From Syntrophaceae bacterium CG2_30_49_12 (GTDB taxonomy: Bacteria; Desulfobacterota; Syntrophia; Syntrophales; CG2-30-49-12): a stretch of 38,750 nt of DNA. Positions within the stretch are counted from its first letter, which is position 1, and every line of letters starts with the position of its first letter. Positions 16,922 through 24,303 of this stretch are shown here, in pieces. Location of the stretch: NCBI GenBank assembly GCA_001873675.1, contig MNZP01000007.1, forward strand, positions 1 to 38,750. Direction: 5' to 3'. Below the pieces are notes generated by a model. That model worked only from the letters and a program-made list of their open reading frames with translations. It was not told the origin of the DNA and did no database searches. The translations under genes and the position numbers were made by a program.

Positions 16922-17574
16922 TGAAAGAGCGGTATTTTTCCCAAGCATCTATCCACCAGAAGGCAAGAACCATGCTTCAGAGCATAAAAAGGCGTGATCT
17001 TGTCTTCGTACCGGAGTGTTCGGCGCTACTGATCCTGGATATGCAGAAATACTTTTTGAGCGCTTCTTCCCATGCCTTTATTCCCAGCGCCCAGGCGATA
17101 ATTCCTCTCATTGCGAAACTGAAAGAGGCTTATGTAGCAAAAGGTCTGCCCCTAATCTTTACACGGCATCTCAATTCTCCCCAAAACGCAGGAATGATGG
17201 CAAAATGGTGGCAAGACCTGATCGGGGAAGAAAACCCACTAAGTGAGATCATTGATGAATTAGATATTTCAAGCGGTATGGTTCTTAAAAAGAGCCAGTA
17301 TGACGCCTTTTTTGAAACCCCCCTGACAGATATTCTGAGGGGAAAAGGGGTAACCCAGGTAGTGATATGCGGAGTAATGACGCATCTCTGTTGTGAAACC
17401 ACCGCACGTTCCGCTTTTGTCAGGGGATTTGAGGTTTTTTTCACCGTTGACGGCACCGCTTCCTATAATGAAAGGTTTCATCTGGCGACGCTTTTGAATC
17501 TCTCCCACGGATTTGCCGTACCGGCGCTCGTGGAAGAATTACTTACCGCCTGCCGGGGGAGAGATGCAAACTGA
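16918..17574 (+). CDS. Isochorismatase-like cysteine hydrolase
   Basis: A 218-residue member of the isochorismatase superfamily. The catalytic triad is visible: Asp in LLILDMQKYF near residue 41, Lys in KKSQYDAFF, and Cys in GVMTHLCCETTAR. Relatives hydrolyse isochorismate, nicotinamide, ureidoacrylate or carbamoyl groups, and the sequence alone does not choose between them. The ATG at 16918 overlaps the miaA stop in ATGA; a second ATG follows at 16921. Its own end overlaps the next gene by 11 bases, so miaA, this gene and the flavoprotein are translationally linked. Confidence 0.8.
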   Translation: MMKERYFSQASIHQKARTMLQSIKRRDLVFVPECSALLILDMQKYFLSASSHAFIPSAQAIIPLIAKLKEAYVAKGLPLIFTRHLNSPQNAGMMAKWWQDLIGEENPLSEIIDELDISSGMVLKKSQYDAFFETPLTDILRGKGVTQVVICGVMTHLCCETTARSAFVRGFEVFFTVDGTASYNERFHLATLLNLSHGFAVPALVEELLTACRGRDAN

Positions 17575-18451
17575 GAATGTCATTATCATTGGAGCAGGCC
17601 CTGCGGGAGTTGCAACAGCGATACAACTGAAACGCTACGGCATCGTTCCCCTCCTCCTGGAAAAAAATGAAACGGGTGGTCTCTTAAGAAACGCTAACCT
17701 GGTGGAGAACTACCCCGGTTTCCCCGGCGGCATATCAGGTACGGCTCTCGTGAATCTCTTTGAAAAACAGTTAGCAGAGAACTCGATTAATGTTCGTTTC
17801 GCAGAAACGACAGGGCTCGACCTCAAAGACAACCTGTTCAGAGTGGCAACCTCTCGTGGAGTCCATTATTCACTGGTTATAGTCGTTGCCTCAGGAACAA
17901 AACCAAAGAAACCCGATGTTCCTGAAACAGTCGAAGAGGTAAAAGACAGGATTTTTTACGAGGTTTACCCTCTTCTTAAGGTGAGGAGAAAAAAAATTGT
18001 CATTGTGGGGGCGGGTGATGCCGCCTTCGATTATGCCCTGAATCTCGCCAAAAAAAACGAAGTCGTCATCCTCAACCGGTCAAGGACGACAAAATGTCTT
18101 CCCCTCTTGAGGGAAAGGGTAGAGTCAGCGCCTTCGGTCTCTTACTGTGAAGATACTAAAATTCTCAGGATTACAAGTATCTGTCCCTCCAACATGCTCC
18201 TTGAATGTTCCCGCCCCGGAGGAATCTCAAAATTAGATGCCCATTACCTGATATTTGCCGTCGGCAGGGAACCACAATTGGATTTCCTCTCGGAAGGGTT
18301 AAAGGTTAATGCCCGAAAAATGGAAGACAGGGGAGGCCTCTACTTTGTCGGAGATGTGAAAAACGGCGCCTTCAGACAGACAGCAATTGCCGTAGGGGAC
18401 GGGATCATGGCGGCAATGAAAATCCGTGAGAGGCTGAAGGCTGAAGGCTGA
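17564..18451 (+). CDS. Thioredoxin-reductase-like FAD/NAD(P) oxidoreductase without CxxC
   Basis: A 295-residue two-dinucleotide-binding flavoprotein. The FAD GAGPAGVATA motif lies near residues 9-18, the NAD(P) GAGDAAFDYA motif near 150, and the FAD-closing YFVGDV near 265. The overall layout and NYPGFPGG segment match thioredoxin reductase, but the redox CATC segment is missing. It is therefore not a disulfide reductase; it could pass electrons between NAD(P)H and ferredoxin or a partner protein, or act as an FAD-dependent regulator. ATG 17564 overlaps the upstream gene by 11 bases. Its last codons and stop lie in a heptamer repeat. Confidence 0.75.
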   Translation: MQTENVIIIGAGPAGVATAIQLKRYGIVPLLLEKNETGGLLRNANLVENYPGFPGGISGTALVNLFEKQLAENSINVRFAETTGLDLKDNLFRVATSRGVHYSLVIVVASGTKPKKPDVPETVEEVKDRIFYEVYPLLKVRRKKIVIVGAGDAAFDYALNLAKKNEVVILNRSRTTKCLPLLRERVESAPSVSYCEDTKILRITSICPSNMLLECSRPGGISKLDAHYLIFAVGREPQLDFLSEGLKVNARKMEDRGGLYFVGDVKNGAFRQTAIAVGDGIMAAMKIRERLKAEG

Positions 18452-18452
18452 A
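18432..18452. repeat. Tandem heptamer array, GGCTGAA x3
   Basis: Three exact copies of GGCTGAA at 18432-18438, 18439-18445 and 18446-18452. The repeat encodes the end of the flavoprotein (RLKAEG), and the third unit supplies its TGA stop. Confidence 0.85.
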
Positions 18453-18464
18453 GGGGACCCTTGC

Positions 18465-20165
18465 ATGAGGAAGCGAAAAATGGGGGAAGTAAAAACAGTC
18501 CACGCCAACATTGTTGACGTCTTAAATTCTGAAATATATCCGGGAAAACTGGAGATTGCCGACGGTAAAATAGCGGATATCCGGAGGGAAAGCAGAAAGC
18601 AGGAAACATACATTATCCCCGGTTTTGTTGACTCCCATGTACATATCGAGAGTTCGATGCTGCCTCCCTCAGAATTCGCCAGGGTGGCGGCTGTCCATGG
18701 AACGGTGGCCGTCGTCTCCGATCCCCATGAGATAGCCAATGTCCTGGGCATGGAGGGTATCCGTTACATGATAGAAAACGCGAAAACAGTACCAGTGAAG
18801 TTTTTCTTCGGGGCCCCTTCCTGTGTGCCGGCATCTCCTTTCGAGACGAGCGGGGCATCCATAGGTCCCGAACAGGTGGAAGAACTTCTGAAAATGGACG
18901 AGATAAAATACCTGGCCGAGGTCATGAACTTCCCGGCAGTGATCAACGGCGACCCTGATATCCATAGAAAGATCGGCACGGCTAAAAAATACGGGAAACC
19001 GATAGATGGTCATGCACCAGGGCTTATGGGGGAAAACCTCGAAAAATATGCAAGCGCAGGTATCTCCACGGACCACGAGTGTTTTACCATAGAAGAGGCG
19101 CGGGAAAAGATCAGGCTGGGGATGAAAGTTATGATCAGGGAGGGTTCGGCAGCGAGAAACTTCGATGAACTAATGCCTCTCCTGAAAGATCATGATGAAA
19201 ATCCCCCCTCACCCCCCTTTGGAAAAGGGGGGCTGGGGGGATTTTCAGGTGGGAGCTGCATGTTCTGTAGTGATGATATCCATCCCCATGAACTGATAAA
19301 AGGCCATATCAACGATCTTGTGAAGAGGTCATTAGAGCAGGGTCTTGATCTGATGAAGGTTCTCAAGGTTGCCTGCCTCAATCCTGTTTTGCACTACGGA
19401 TTAGATGTCGGGCTGCTGCGCCGGGGAGATGATGCCGATTTTCTCGTGGTAGATAGTCTCGATAACTTGCAGGTATTAAAAACATATATCGGCGGGGAGA
19501 TTGTCGCCGCCGAGGGCAGATCACTCCTCACGAAAAAACCGGCAAAAATAGTGAATAATTTTAATGTGGGGAAAAGCAAGGTCAAAGACTTCACCCTTCC
19601 CGGCAAGAAAGGCAAGATAAACGTGATTGAGGCCATCGCCGGTCAGTTGATGACAAACAAACTGGTTATCCCTCCGAAAATAGTAGAGGGGAATGTGGTA
19701 TCTGATCTGGAGAGAGACATTTTGAAGATTGTCGTCGTCAACCGCTACCGGGAAGCGCAGGCAGCGACCGGTTTTGTCAAAAATTTCGGGCTGAAAAAGG
19801 GCGCCATGGCCGCGAGCGTCGCTCACGATTCGCATAACATCATCGCCACGGGGGTTACTGACGAAGATATCTGCCGGGCTGTCAACCTGATCATTGAGAA
19901 TAAAGGCGGCCTCAGTGCGGTGGCGAAAGATACAGAAATGTTCCTGCCCCTTCCCATCGCCGGGCTCATGAGCAACGAGGATTATTCCGCGGTGGCAGAA
20001 AAATACACCCTCATGGACAGTACAGTCCGGGCCTTCGGTTCAACATTGCATGCCCCCTTCATGACCCTGTCATTCATGGCGCTGCCAGTTATTCCCCGGA
20101 TAAAGCTAACAGACAGGGGATTATTCGATGGGGAAAAATTTGGATTTATGGATATTTTCACGTAG
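18465..20165 (+). CDS. ade: Adenine deaminase with an inserted translated repeat
   Basis: A 566-residue amidohydrolase converting adenine to hypoxanthine and ammonia for purine salvage. Visible motifs are PGFVDSHVHIESSM (metal HxH, near residue 50), DPHEIANVLG, DGHAPGL, STDHECFT and FCSDDIHPHEL (metal-binding Asp near residue 269). The C-terminal domain is intact. About 20 residues (roughly 244-263) encoded by a palindromic repeat interrupt the loop just before FCSDDIHP without breaking the frame. ATG 18465 has AAGGGG upstream; ATG 18480 after GAGGA is an equally good alternative. It follows the flavoprotein by 13 bases. Confidence 0.9.
   Translation: MRKRKMGEVKTVHANIVDVLNSEIYPGKLEIADGKIADIRRESRKQETYIIPGFVDSHVHIESSMLPPSEFARVAAVHGTVAVVSDPHEIANVLGMEGIRYMIENAKTVPVKFFFGAPSCVPASPFETSGASIGPEQVEELLKMDEIKYLAEVMNFPAVINGDPDIHRKIGTAKKYGKPIDGHAPGLMGENLEKYASAGISTDHECFTIEEAREKIRLGMKVMIREGSAARNFDELMPLLKDHDENPPSPPFGKGGLGGFSGGSCMFCSDDIHPHELIKGHINDLVKRSLEQGLDLMKVLKVACLNPVLHYGLDVGLLRRGDDADFLVVDSLDNLQVLKTYIGGEIVAAEGRSLLTKKPAKIVNNFNVGKSKVKDFTLPGKKGKINVIEAIAGQLMTNKLVIPPKIVEGNVVSDLERDILKIVVVNRYREAQAATGFVKNFGLKKGAMAASVAHDSHNIIATGVTDEDICRAVNLIIENKGGLSAVAKDTEMFLPLPIAGLMSNEDYSAVAEKYTLMDSTVRAFGSTLHAPFMTLSFMALPVIPRIKLTDRGLFDGEKFGFMDIFT
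19196..19247. repeat. REP-like palindrome inserted in the ade coding sequence
   Basis: TGAAAATCCCCCC (19196-19208) is the exact inverse of the segment at 19235-19247. Inside, CCCCCCTTT (19212-19220) pairs with AAAGGGGGG (19224-19232) around a three-base loop. The 52-base hairpin is translated as NPPSPPFGKGGLGG. This peptide is typical of dispersed bacterial palindromic repeats, and close family members are expected to lack it. Confidence 0.85.
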
Positions 20166-20232
20166 TGGGGATCATGTTATCGGTAAGGACAACTTGATAG
20201 TGACGTAAAACCTCTCGTTATTCTGAATTTCT

Positions 20233-20261
20233 TTGACATATAAGGCAGGTACTTCTATACT
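20233..20261 (+). promoter_or_regulatory. Sigma-70 promoter of the MNT-HEPN operon
   Basis: TTGACA (20233-20238) and TATACT (20256-20261) with a 17-base spacer, a near-perfect match. Transcription would begin near 20268, some 30 bases before the TTG start of the antitoxin gene. Confidence 0.75.
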
Positions 20262-20297
20262 ACGCTACGGAAAAATTAAAAGACAATTCTTATCAAA

Positions 20298-20588
20298 TTG
20301 GGAAAGCAAGAAATTTTCGACATCATCAGAAGCAGCAAACCGGAACTGGAATCCCGTTACGGAGTACGGCGGGTCGGACTGTTCGGCTCCTGCGTCAAAG
20401 ATCAACAGCGAAAAAAGAGCGATATTGATATCCTCGTAACCTTCAGCCGTGACATCGATCTTTTCGACTTTGTTGACCTGCGGGAATTCTTGGAAAAAAG
20501 ACTACATACCAAGGTTGATCTGGTCATGGAATCAGCTCTCAAACCAACCATTGGCAAGCGTATCCTGGCCGAGGTCGAATATGTCTAA
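20298..20588 (+). CDS. mntA: MNT-type minimal nucleotidyltransferase antitoxin
   Basis: A 96-residue minimal nucleotidyltransferase. The signature GS(x10)DxD is exact: Gly30-Ser31 followed by Asp42 and Asp44, with a further carboxylate in KVDLVME. In characterised HEPN-MNT pairs this protein inactivates the HEPN RNase by adding AMP units to its tyrosine. The proposed start is TTG 20298; there is no good ATG and the ribosome site is weak, so translation may be poor or the start may differ. It overlaps the HEPN gene by eight bases, and a strong promoter precedes it. Confidence 0.85.
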   Translation: MGKQEIFDIIRSSKPELESRYGVRRVGLFGSCVKDQQRKKSDIDILVTFSRDIDLFDFVDLREFLEKRLHTKVDLVMESALKPTIGKRILAEVEYV

Positions 20589-20931
20589 AAGGCGGGAGAT
20601 AGCCGATTACCTCGATGACATCTTGACCGCCGTATCCGAAGTAGAGGAATTCACCCGTGACATGACCTACGAGACATTTGCGGCAGACAAAAAGACCGTC
20701 AATGCCGTGATCAGGAGCCTTGAAGTTCTTGGCGAAGCCGCCAAGCACATCCCCGCATCTTTTCGCAAAAGGTATCCCGACATCCCCTGGAACAAAATGG
20801 CCGGCATGCGGGACGTGCTTATCCACGATTATATGGGCGTTGATTTGAAGACCGTCTGGAAAGTCGCTCATGAACGGTTGCCGGAGTTAAAGCCCTTGTT
20901 CAAAGGGCTAAGCCTTAAAAAAAGAGATTGA
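20581..20931 (+). CDS. hepT: HEPN RNase toxin (DUF86/HepT type)
   Basis: A 116-residue all-helical HEPN protein. It contains the full R(x4)HxY motif: Arg77, His82 and Tyr84 in RDVLIHDY. Arg and His form the RNase active site, and the Tyr is the residue AMPylated by MntA in studied systems. ATG 20581 lies inside the MNT gene end, giving an eight-base overlap and co-translation. The pair acts as a type VII toxin-antitoxin module. It sits at the edge of the accessory region, consistent with a defence or stabilisation role. Confidence 0.88.
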   Translation: MSKRREIADYLDDILTAVSEVEEFTRDMTYETFAADKKTVNAVIRSLEVLGEAAKHIPASFRKRYPDIPWNKMAGMRDVLIHDYMGVDLKTVWKVAHERLPELKPLFKGLSLKKRD

Positions 20932-21031
20932 AATCAAATCGCAATTACCCCTCATGAATTTCCCAATTCCGCCGATTCTGCCAAGGACAAACATAGCGCA
21001 GCGGAATGCAATATCAGCGATTTTCAAGAAG

Positions 21032-21496
21032 CTAAAAGTCAGCAAATGATTTGCCTTCCAGGTAGTCAGGGAAGGCATAGATTCCAGTAACCTGCATCCA
21101 GCAACCCTGCTTCCTCGACCACTCTGGTAATCGGACAGCAGTAACACATGCCTGTGACAACGTACCTATTGATCTTGTATTGGCTCCTGGCTCTACCCAG
21201 CGATGCTCCTGGAGGAGGCCATCGTAGATATCATCAACTGTGCTGAATGAGCTGGCTTGCAGCACTTTTCCCCACTCAGCATCAGTGCATGAACCCTCAT
21301 AGACGACCGACTTTGGATCAAAACCCAAGTCTTCTATATGTGGCGGTAGCAGTGATCTGGTTTAACTTCGCTGCAAAGGAGAACAAACCCATCTTTAAAT
21401 AAGGTGTCTTGCTCCGCTGCCTCGTAAAGCCTCAAAGAATTCTCTGGCCGTTTTCTTAGTAAAACCAATGGTGTATATGGTCACTGGGAGCCTCAC
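21032..21496 (-). pseudogene. Decayed second DUF488-family gene
   Basis: On the minus strand, GTG at 21496 opens a frame reading IYTIGFTKKTAREFFEALR, the N-terminus of a DUF488 subfamily, and stops after about 33 residues (TAA at 21397-21395). A shifted frame then reads DGFVLLCSEVKPDHCYR, the conserved C-terminal DUF488 motif, and a third frame continues from 21328 (GFDPKSVVYEG). The middle of the domain, roughly 75 residues by family expectation, is missing. So the gene has an internal deletion and at least two frame changes. Its GTG overlaps the stop of the first DUF488 gene in GTGA, showing they were once a coupled pair. Confidence 0.75.
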
Positions 21497-22009
21497 AGTG
21501 GGAGTGAAAGTTGATTGATTCCCACCCCTGCTCTCTCCTTCCAAAGCTCTTCATAAGTTTGAATTTGACCACTGCCACGAATATGCAAGATTTGAACACC
21601 TTCTCGCCGCAAACTCTCGCCAACCAACAAGTTGCGGTGGCAAGAGGAAGGATCCTCTTCAGCACACATCACACAGATACGATACTTCTTCAAACCTTCC
21701 AAAAGCCGACTGATTCCATGTTGAAACGACTCTTTACTTTGCATTGACTGATAGTCCGGTTTACCTGTTTGCGGATTGTAGCAATCTGGGTCACCAGGAC
21801 GACCTCCCAACACATCGCCTAGATAGAGATATTGAATTCCTACTACTTTCAGAATCTGCTCCAAATCATGCGGATTTGTATAAGGCCCAGGGACTACCAG
21901 GATTACTTCGTACATCCACGAGAACCTTAATTTCGGTCTGAGTCAGCAACCGTACAAATGTGTCAGGTGAGTGATTGCTGTGGCCTATCGTGTAGATATT
22001 ACTATCCAT
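21493..22009 (-). pseudogene. Frameshifted DUF488-family gene
   Basis: From ATG 22009 on the minus strand the frame reads IYTIGHSNHSPDTFVRLL and LVDVRSNPGSP, the classic DUF488 start, then runs to a stop near 21866. The rest of the domain (YLYLGDVLGGRPGDP, then ICVMCAEEDPSSCHRNLL) is in another frame ending at 21493. The switch falls near 21890 in GTCCCTGGG. The joined product would be about 171 residues. Alignment by eye suggests two missing bases. DUF488 proteins are small, of unknown biochemical function, and common in accessory islands. A sequencing error cannot be excluded. Confidence 0.8.
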
Positions 22010-22013
22010 CTCG

Positions 22014-22223
22014 CTAAGCTACCTTTCCCCCAACCAATAAAATAGCATAAGTACCGCTCTTAAGCGACCTACCAAGCAGGATTCGAATTGGTTTTGAATT
22101 GAGTGAAGTAGGAACAGTAGAAGATTGCAATTTCAAAATCAATGGTTCCCCCATAACATATTCGAACCAGTTCGCACATTCTGCCGTTTTGAGGTACATC
22201 TGAACTATTTCAGAAGTATCCAC
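22014..22223 (-). CDS. Small hypothetical protein upstream of DUF488
   Basis: A 69-residue frame with GTG start, ending four bases before the DUF488 ATG and beginning just inside the candidate cassette boundary at 22245. I recognise no domain; the second half is mildly hydrophobic (YAILLVGG). The ribosome site is weak. The tight spacing with the downstream gene is the main reason to think it may be real. It may equally be leader sequence. Confidence 0.35.
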   Translation of the reverse strand: MDTSEIVQMYLKTAECANWFEYVMGEPLILKLQSSTVPTSLNSKPIRILLGRSLKSGTYAILLVGGKVA

Positions 22224-22239
22224 ACTTCTATAGAAGAAA

Positions 22240-22317
22240 GCCCAACGCTCAGCTTAACCGGCTGGCAATGGAGCGCAGCGGAACTGCCAGTCTGAGTTGA
22301 TGCGGTGGTTAGGGGCC
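22240..22317 (-). other. attC-like recombination site ending the first R-M cassette
   Basis: Read on the minus strand: R'' CCCTAAC (22314-22308), a seven-base spacer, L'' starting TCAAC (22300-22296), a CTGGCA/TGCCAG stem, L' GTTAA (22258-22254), a seven-base spacer, then R' GTTGGGC (22246-22240). R' fits the GTTRRRY core consensus exactly. The L'' side is longer than L', leaving extra unpaired bases there as in known attC sites. The L arms pair imperfectly. The identity rests on layout, not on alignment. Confidence 0.6.
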
Positions 22318-22338
22318 ATTTTACGAACCAGATGTATC

Positions 22339-22371
22339 ATGAGTACAAATGCTACTCATAGTCTGTAGACT
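22339..22371 (+). promoter_or_regulatory. Candidate controller-protein operators (C-box-like)
   Basis: Two adjacent palindromes precede the controller gene by about 30-60 bases: ATGAGTA-N7-TACTCAT (22339-22359) and AGTCTGTAGACT (22360-22371). The second contains AGTC/GACT half-sites like known C-boxes. Paired operators upstream of a C-R gene pair are the rule in controller-regulated type II R-M systems. Confidence 0.6.
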
Positions 22372-22400
22372 TTTAGACATCTTTTGTCGATATTCTTGCC

Positions 22401-22619
22401 ATGAATAGAGATCCCAAAACAACCCTTGGTGAGAACATCTGGCGTCTCCGAAAAAATGCCGGCTGGTCACAAGAAGAACTTGCTGAAGCTTGCGGTCTTC
22501 ACCGAACCTATATCGGTGCAATTGAACGTGGTGAGCGAAATGTGAGCCTTCAGAATATTGTGGAGATCGCTCGTGCGTTAGGGGTGACTGCTTCCGATCT
22601 TGTGGAGGGAATTTCGTGA
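22401..22619 (+). CDS. XRE-family controller protein of the R-M system
   Basis: A 72-residue single helix-turn-helix protein (GENIWRLRKNAGWSQEELAEACGLHRTYIGAIERGERN, then LQNIVEIARALGV, both typical of XRE/Cro folds). Its size and place directly before a restriction endonuclease gene fit a C protein, which delays nuclease expression until the host is methylated. Its TGA stop shares a base with the ATG of the nuclease gene (TGATG), so the two are translationally coupled. Candidate operators lie upstream at 22339-22371. Confidence 0.82.
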   Translation: MNRDPKTTLGENIWRLRKNAGWSQEELAEACGLHRTYIGAIERGERNVSLQNIVEIARALGVTASDLVEGIS

Positions 22620-23215
22620 TGCCGTCACCATATAGAGGGCTGAAACCCAATCGATGGCTCGAAATAACAAAAAAGTTATTGGACAACCACCCTCTCGCCC
22701 AAGATGAAATAGTTGATGTAGTTCTCTCGGTGTGGAAATCGATATTTGACTCCAAAATGGGTACAAAGGGATTCCGTATTGGCAAAGACATATTTCCGAA
22801 GCCACAAATAATGGGTTTCTTTTTGCATGAGCTCATTCCCCTCGAACTAGCAGCGCGATATCCTAATAAATGGCGAGGAGAAAAAAATACATCTGACAAG
22901 GACATTGTTTATATACCTGACGATAGATACTCCATTGAAGTCAAGACATCTTCGGACCCAAACCATATTTACGGTAATCGAAGTTACGCCCAGGCAACTC
23001 CATCGAAAGGAAAGAAAGCAAAATCTGGATATTATTTGGCGGTAAATTTTGAGAAATTTTCAAAGACAATTAAATACCCCCACATTAGGCTCATACGTTT
23101 CGGGTGGCTCGATTCCGAAGATTGGATGGGGCAAAAAGCTCCTACAGGCCAACAATCTCGATTACCAACCGAAGTAGAGAACAATAAGCTTCTGGAACTC
23201 TATCGGAAACCTTAA
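22619..23215 (+). CDS. Type II restriction endonuclease, PD-(D/E)XK-like
   Basis: A 198-residue protein with a plausible nuclease core, DDRYSIEVKTSS near residues 100-111, where Asp, Glu and Lys fit the D...ExK pattern. Features such as IFPKPQIMGFFLHELIPLE suggest a defined small family, possibly that of ScaI, but I cannot confirm this without a search. ATG 22619 is preferred over GTG 22616 because GGAGG lies nine bases upstream. It is coupled to the controller gene and converges on the methyltransferase with four overlapping bases. The nuclease role rests on motif and context. Confidence 0.75.
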   Translation: MPSPYRGLKPNRWLEITKKLLDNHPLAQDEIVDVVLSVWKSIFDSKMGTKGFRIGKDIFPKPQIMGFFLHELIPLELAARYPNKWRGEKNTSDKDIVYIPDDRYSIEVKTSSDPNHIYGNRSYAQATPSKGKKAKSGYYLAVNFEKFSKTIKYPHIRLIRFGWLDSEDWMGQKAPTGQQSRLPTEVENNKLLELYRKP

Positions 23216-24234
23216 AAAAGCTTCATTTGACTCTGTGCGATTCGTCTCTTCTTTTTAAACGATTCAAATCTATCAACTGCTAGTTGGCAATATTCTGTTT
23301 TTAATTCAATTCCAATAAAGAGCCGCCCCAACCCATACGCAGCTATCCCTGCAGAAACTGAACCAGCAAAAGGATCAATTATCATATCCGCTTGCATAGA
23401 AGATGTTTTAATTATTCTTTCTACTACCCCAAGTGGGAATTGGGCTGGGTGCCCTGTGCGTTCCTTCGAACTGCGTTTGATTCCAGTAGTGACTTTTGGA
23501 AACTCCCATACGTCTGATGGATTCTTCCCAAGCGGATTACATCTATATTTACCGTCCTTTTTTTGATTAGGGTATTTTACGTTCGGATCACGGATTTCAT
23601 CGAGGTTGAACGTGTAGTTTTTTGGATTTTTAACATAAAACAGCCACTTCTCATTACGAGGGCTTAAGTGTCGTTTTGTGGAGACTCCAGCTCCATAATG
23701 CCAGACAACTTCCTGCAAAAGATAGAATTTTGATTTATTCCACAATAAGTAAGGAATAGGCACGCACAAACCCTTTTGAGGCACCTCCAAATAGCCGACA
23801 TTTAGCCAAAATGACCCGTATTCTTTGGTTATTTCATAAATCTTGTCCATCCATTTCTCGCACCATTTTATGTAATCCTCGACATCCAATGGGCTTTCGT
23901 ACTCCTTTCCAATATTGTAAGGAGGAGAGGTTAAAGTTAAATCTACCTGAATTTCATTATCAGCCATTTTTTCAAGGAATTCTGTTGAATCCCCTTGATA
24001 TAAAATAAAACCATTATCTGAATAAAATGGCTTACCAATTGCGCGGTGAAGTGATTTTTCAACTACCAAATGTTTTTCATCGAGCTTTTGTTTTAAATCG
24101 ATTGGAAATGGACACAGAAGAGAAGATGGTGCTATAGCCGTGGGTTTGTGTTTATCGATCCCATTCGCCACATATGTGTTATACTCTTTGGTAGCGATTT
24201 TACGGGATCTATCCTCTGGTATTCCAATTTGCAT
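23212..24234 (-). CDS. SPPY-type DNA methyltransferase (likely N4-cytosine)
   Basis: A 340-residue beta-class amino-methyltransferase: the catalytic TSPPYNIGKEYE motif comes first (near residue 102) and the SAM-binding DPFAGS motif last (near residue 290). SPPY usually marks N4-methylcytosine enzymes, whereas N6-adenine enzymes mostly have DPPY or NPPY. It would protect host DNA from the convergent nuclease. An N-terminal segment of about 70 residues precedes the core. The start is ATG 24234, about 70 bases from the proposed cassette boundary. Confidence 0.88.
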   Translation of the reverse strand: MQIGIPEDRSRKIATKEYNTYVANGIDKHKPTAIAPSSLLCPFPIDLKQKLDEKHLVVEKSLHRAIGKPFYSDNGFILYQGDSTEFLEKMADNEIQVDLTLTSPPYNIGKEYESPLDVEDYIKWCEKWMDKIYEITKEYGSFWLNVGYLEVPQKGLCVPIPYLLWNKSKFYLLQEVVWHYGAGVSTKRHLSPRNEKWLFYVKNPKNYTFNLDEIRDPNVKYPNQKKDGKYRCNPLGKNPSDVWEFPKVTTGIKRSSKERTGHPAQFPLGVVERIIKTSSMQADMIIDPFAGSVSAGIAAYGLGRLFIGIELKTEYCQLAVDRFESFKKKRRIAQSQMKLF

Positions 24235-24303
24235 ATCTTATCCCTTGGTTTGTACGTAGAAAATTTTAAAAATGCTTATCCTAAGAATACCATCTGGGAA
24301 AAC

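Noticed and set aside
20960..21030. A GCGCAGCGGAA word shared with the loop of the attC-like site at 22240-22317, suggesting a third site at the end of the DUF488 unit.
   Set aside because: No R or L arms could be paired around it and no GTTRRRY core lies at the right distance, so the shared word alone is not enough.
21860..21915. Programmed frameshifting in the first DUF488 gene.
   Set aside because: No slippery run or stimulatory structure was seen, and the adjoining DUF488 gene is clearly decayed, so mutation or sequence error is more likely.
22321..22905. A 194-residue minus-strand frame opposite the controller and nuclease genes.
   Set aside because: It overlaps two well-supported genes in antisense and shows no domain.
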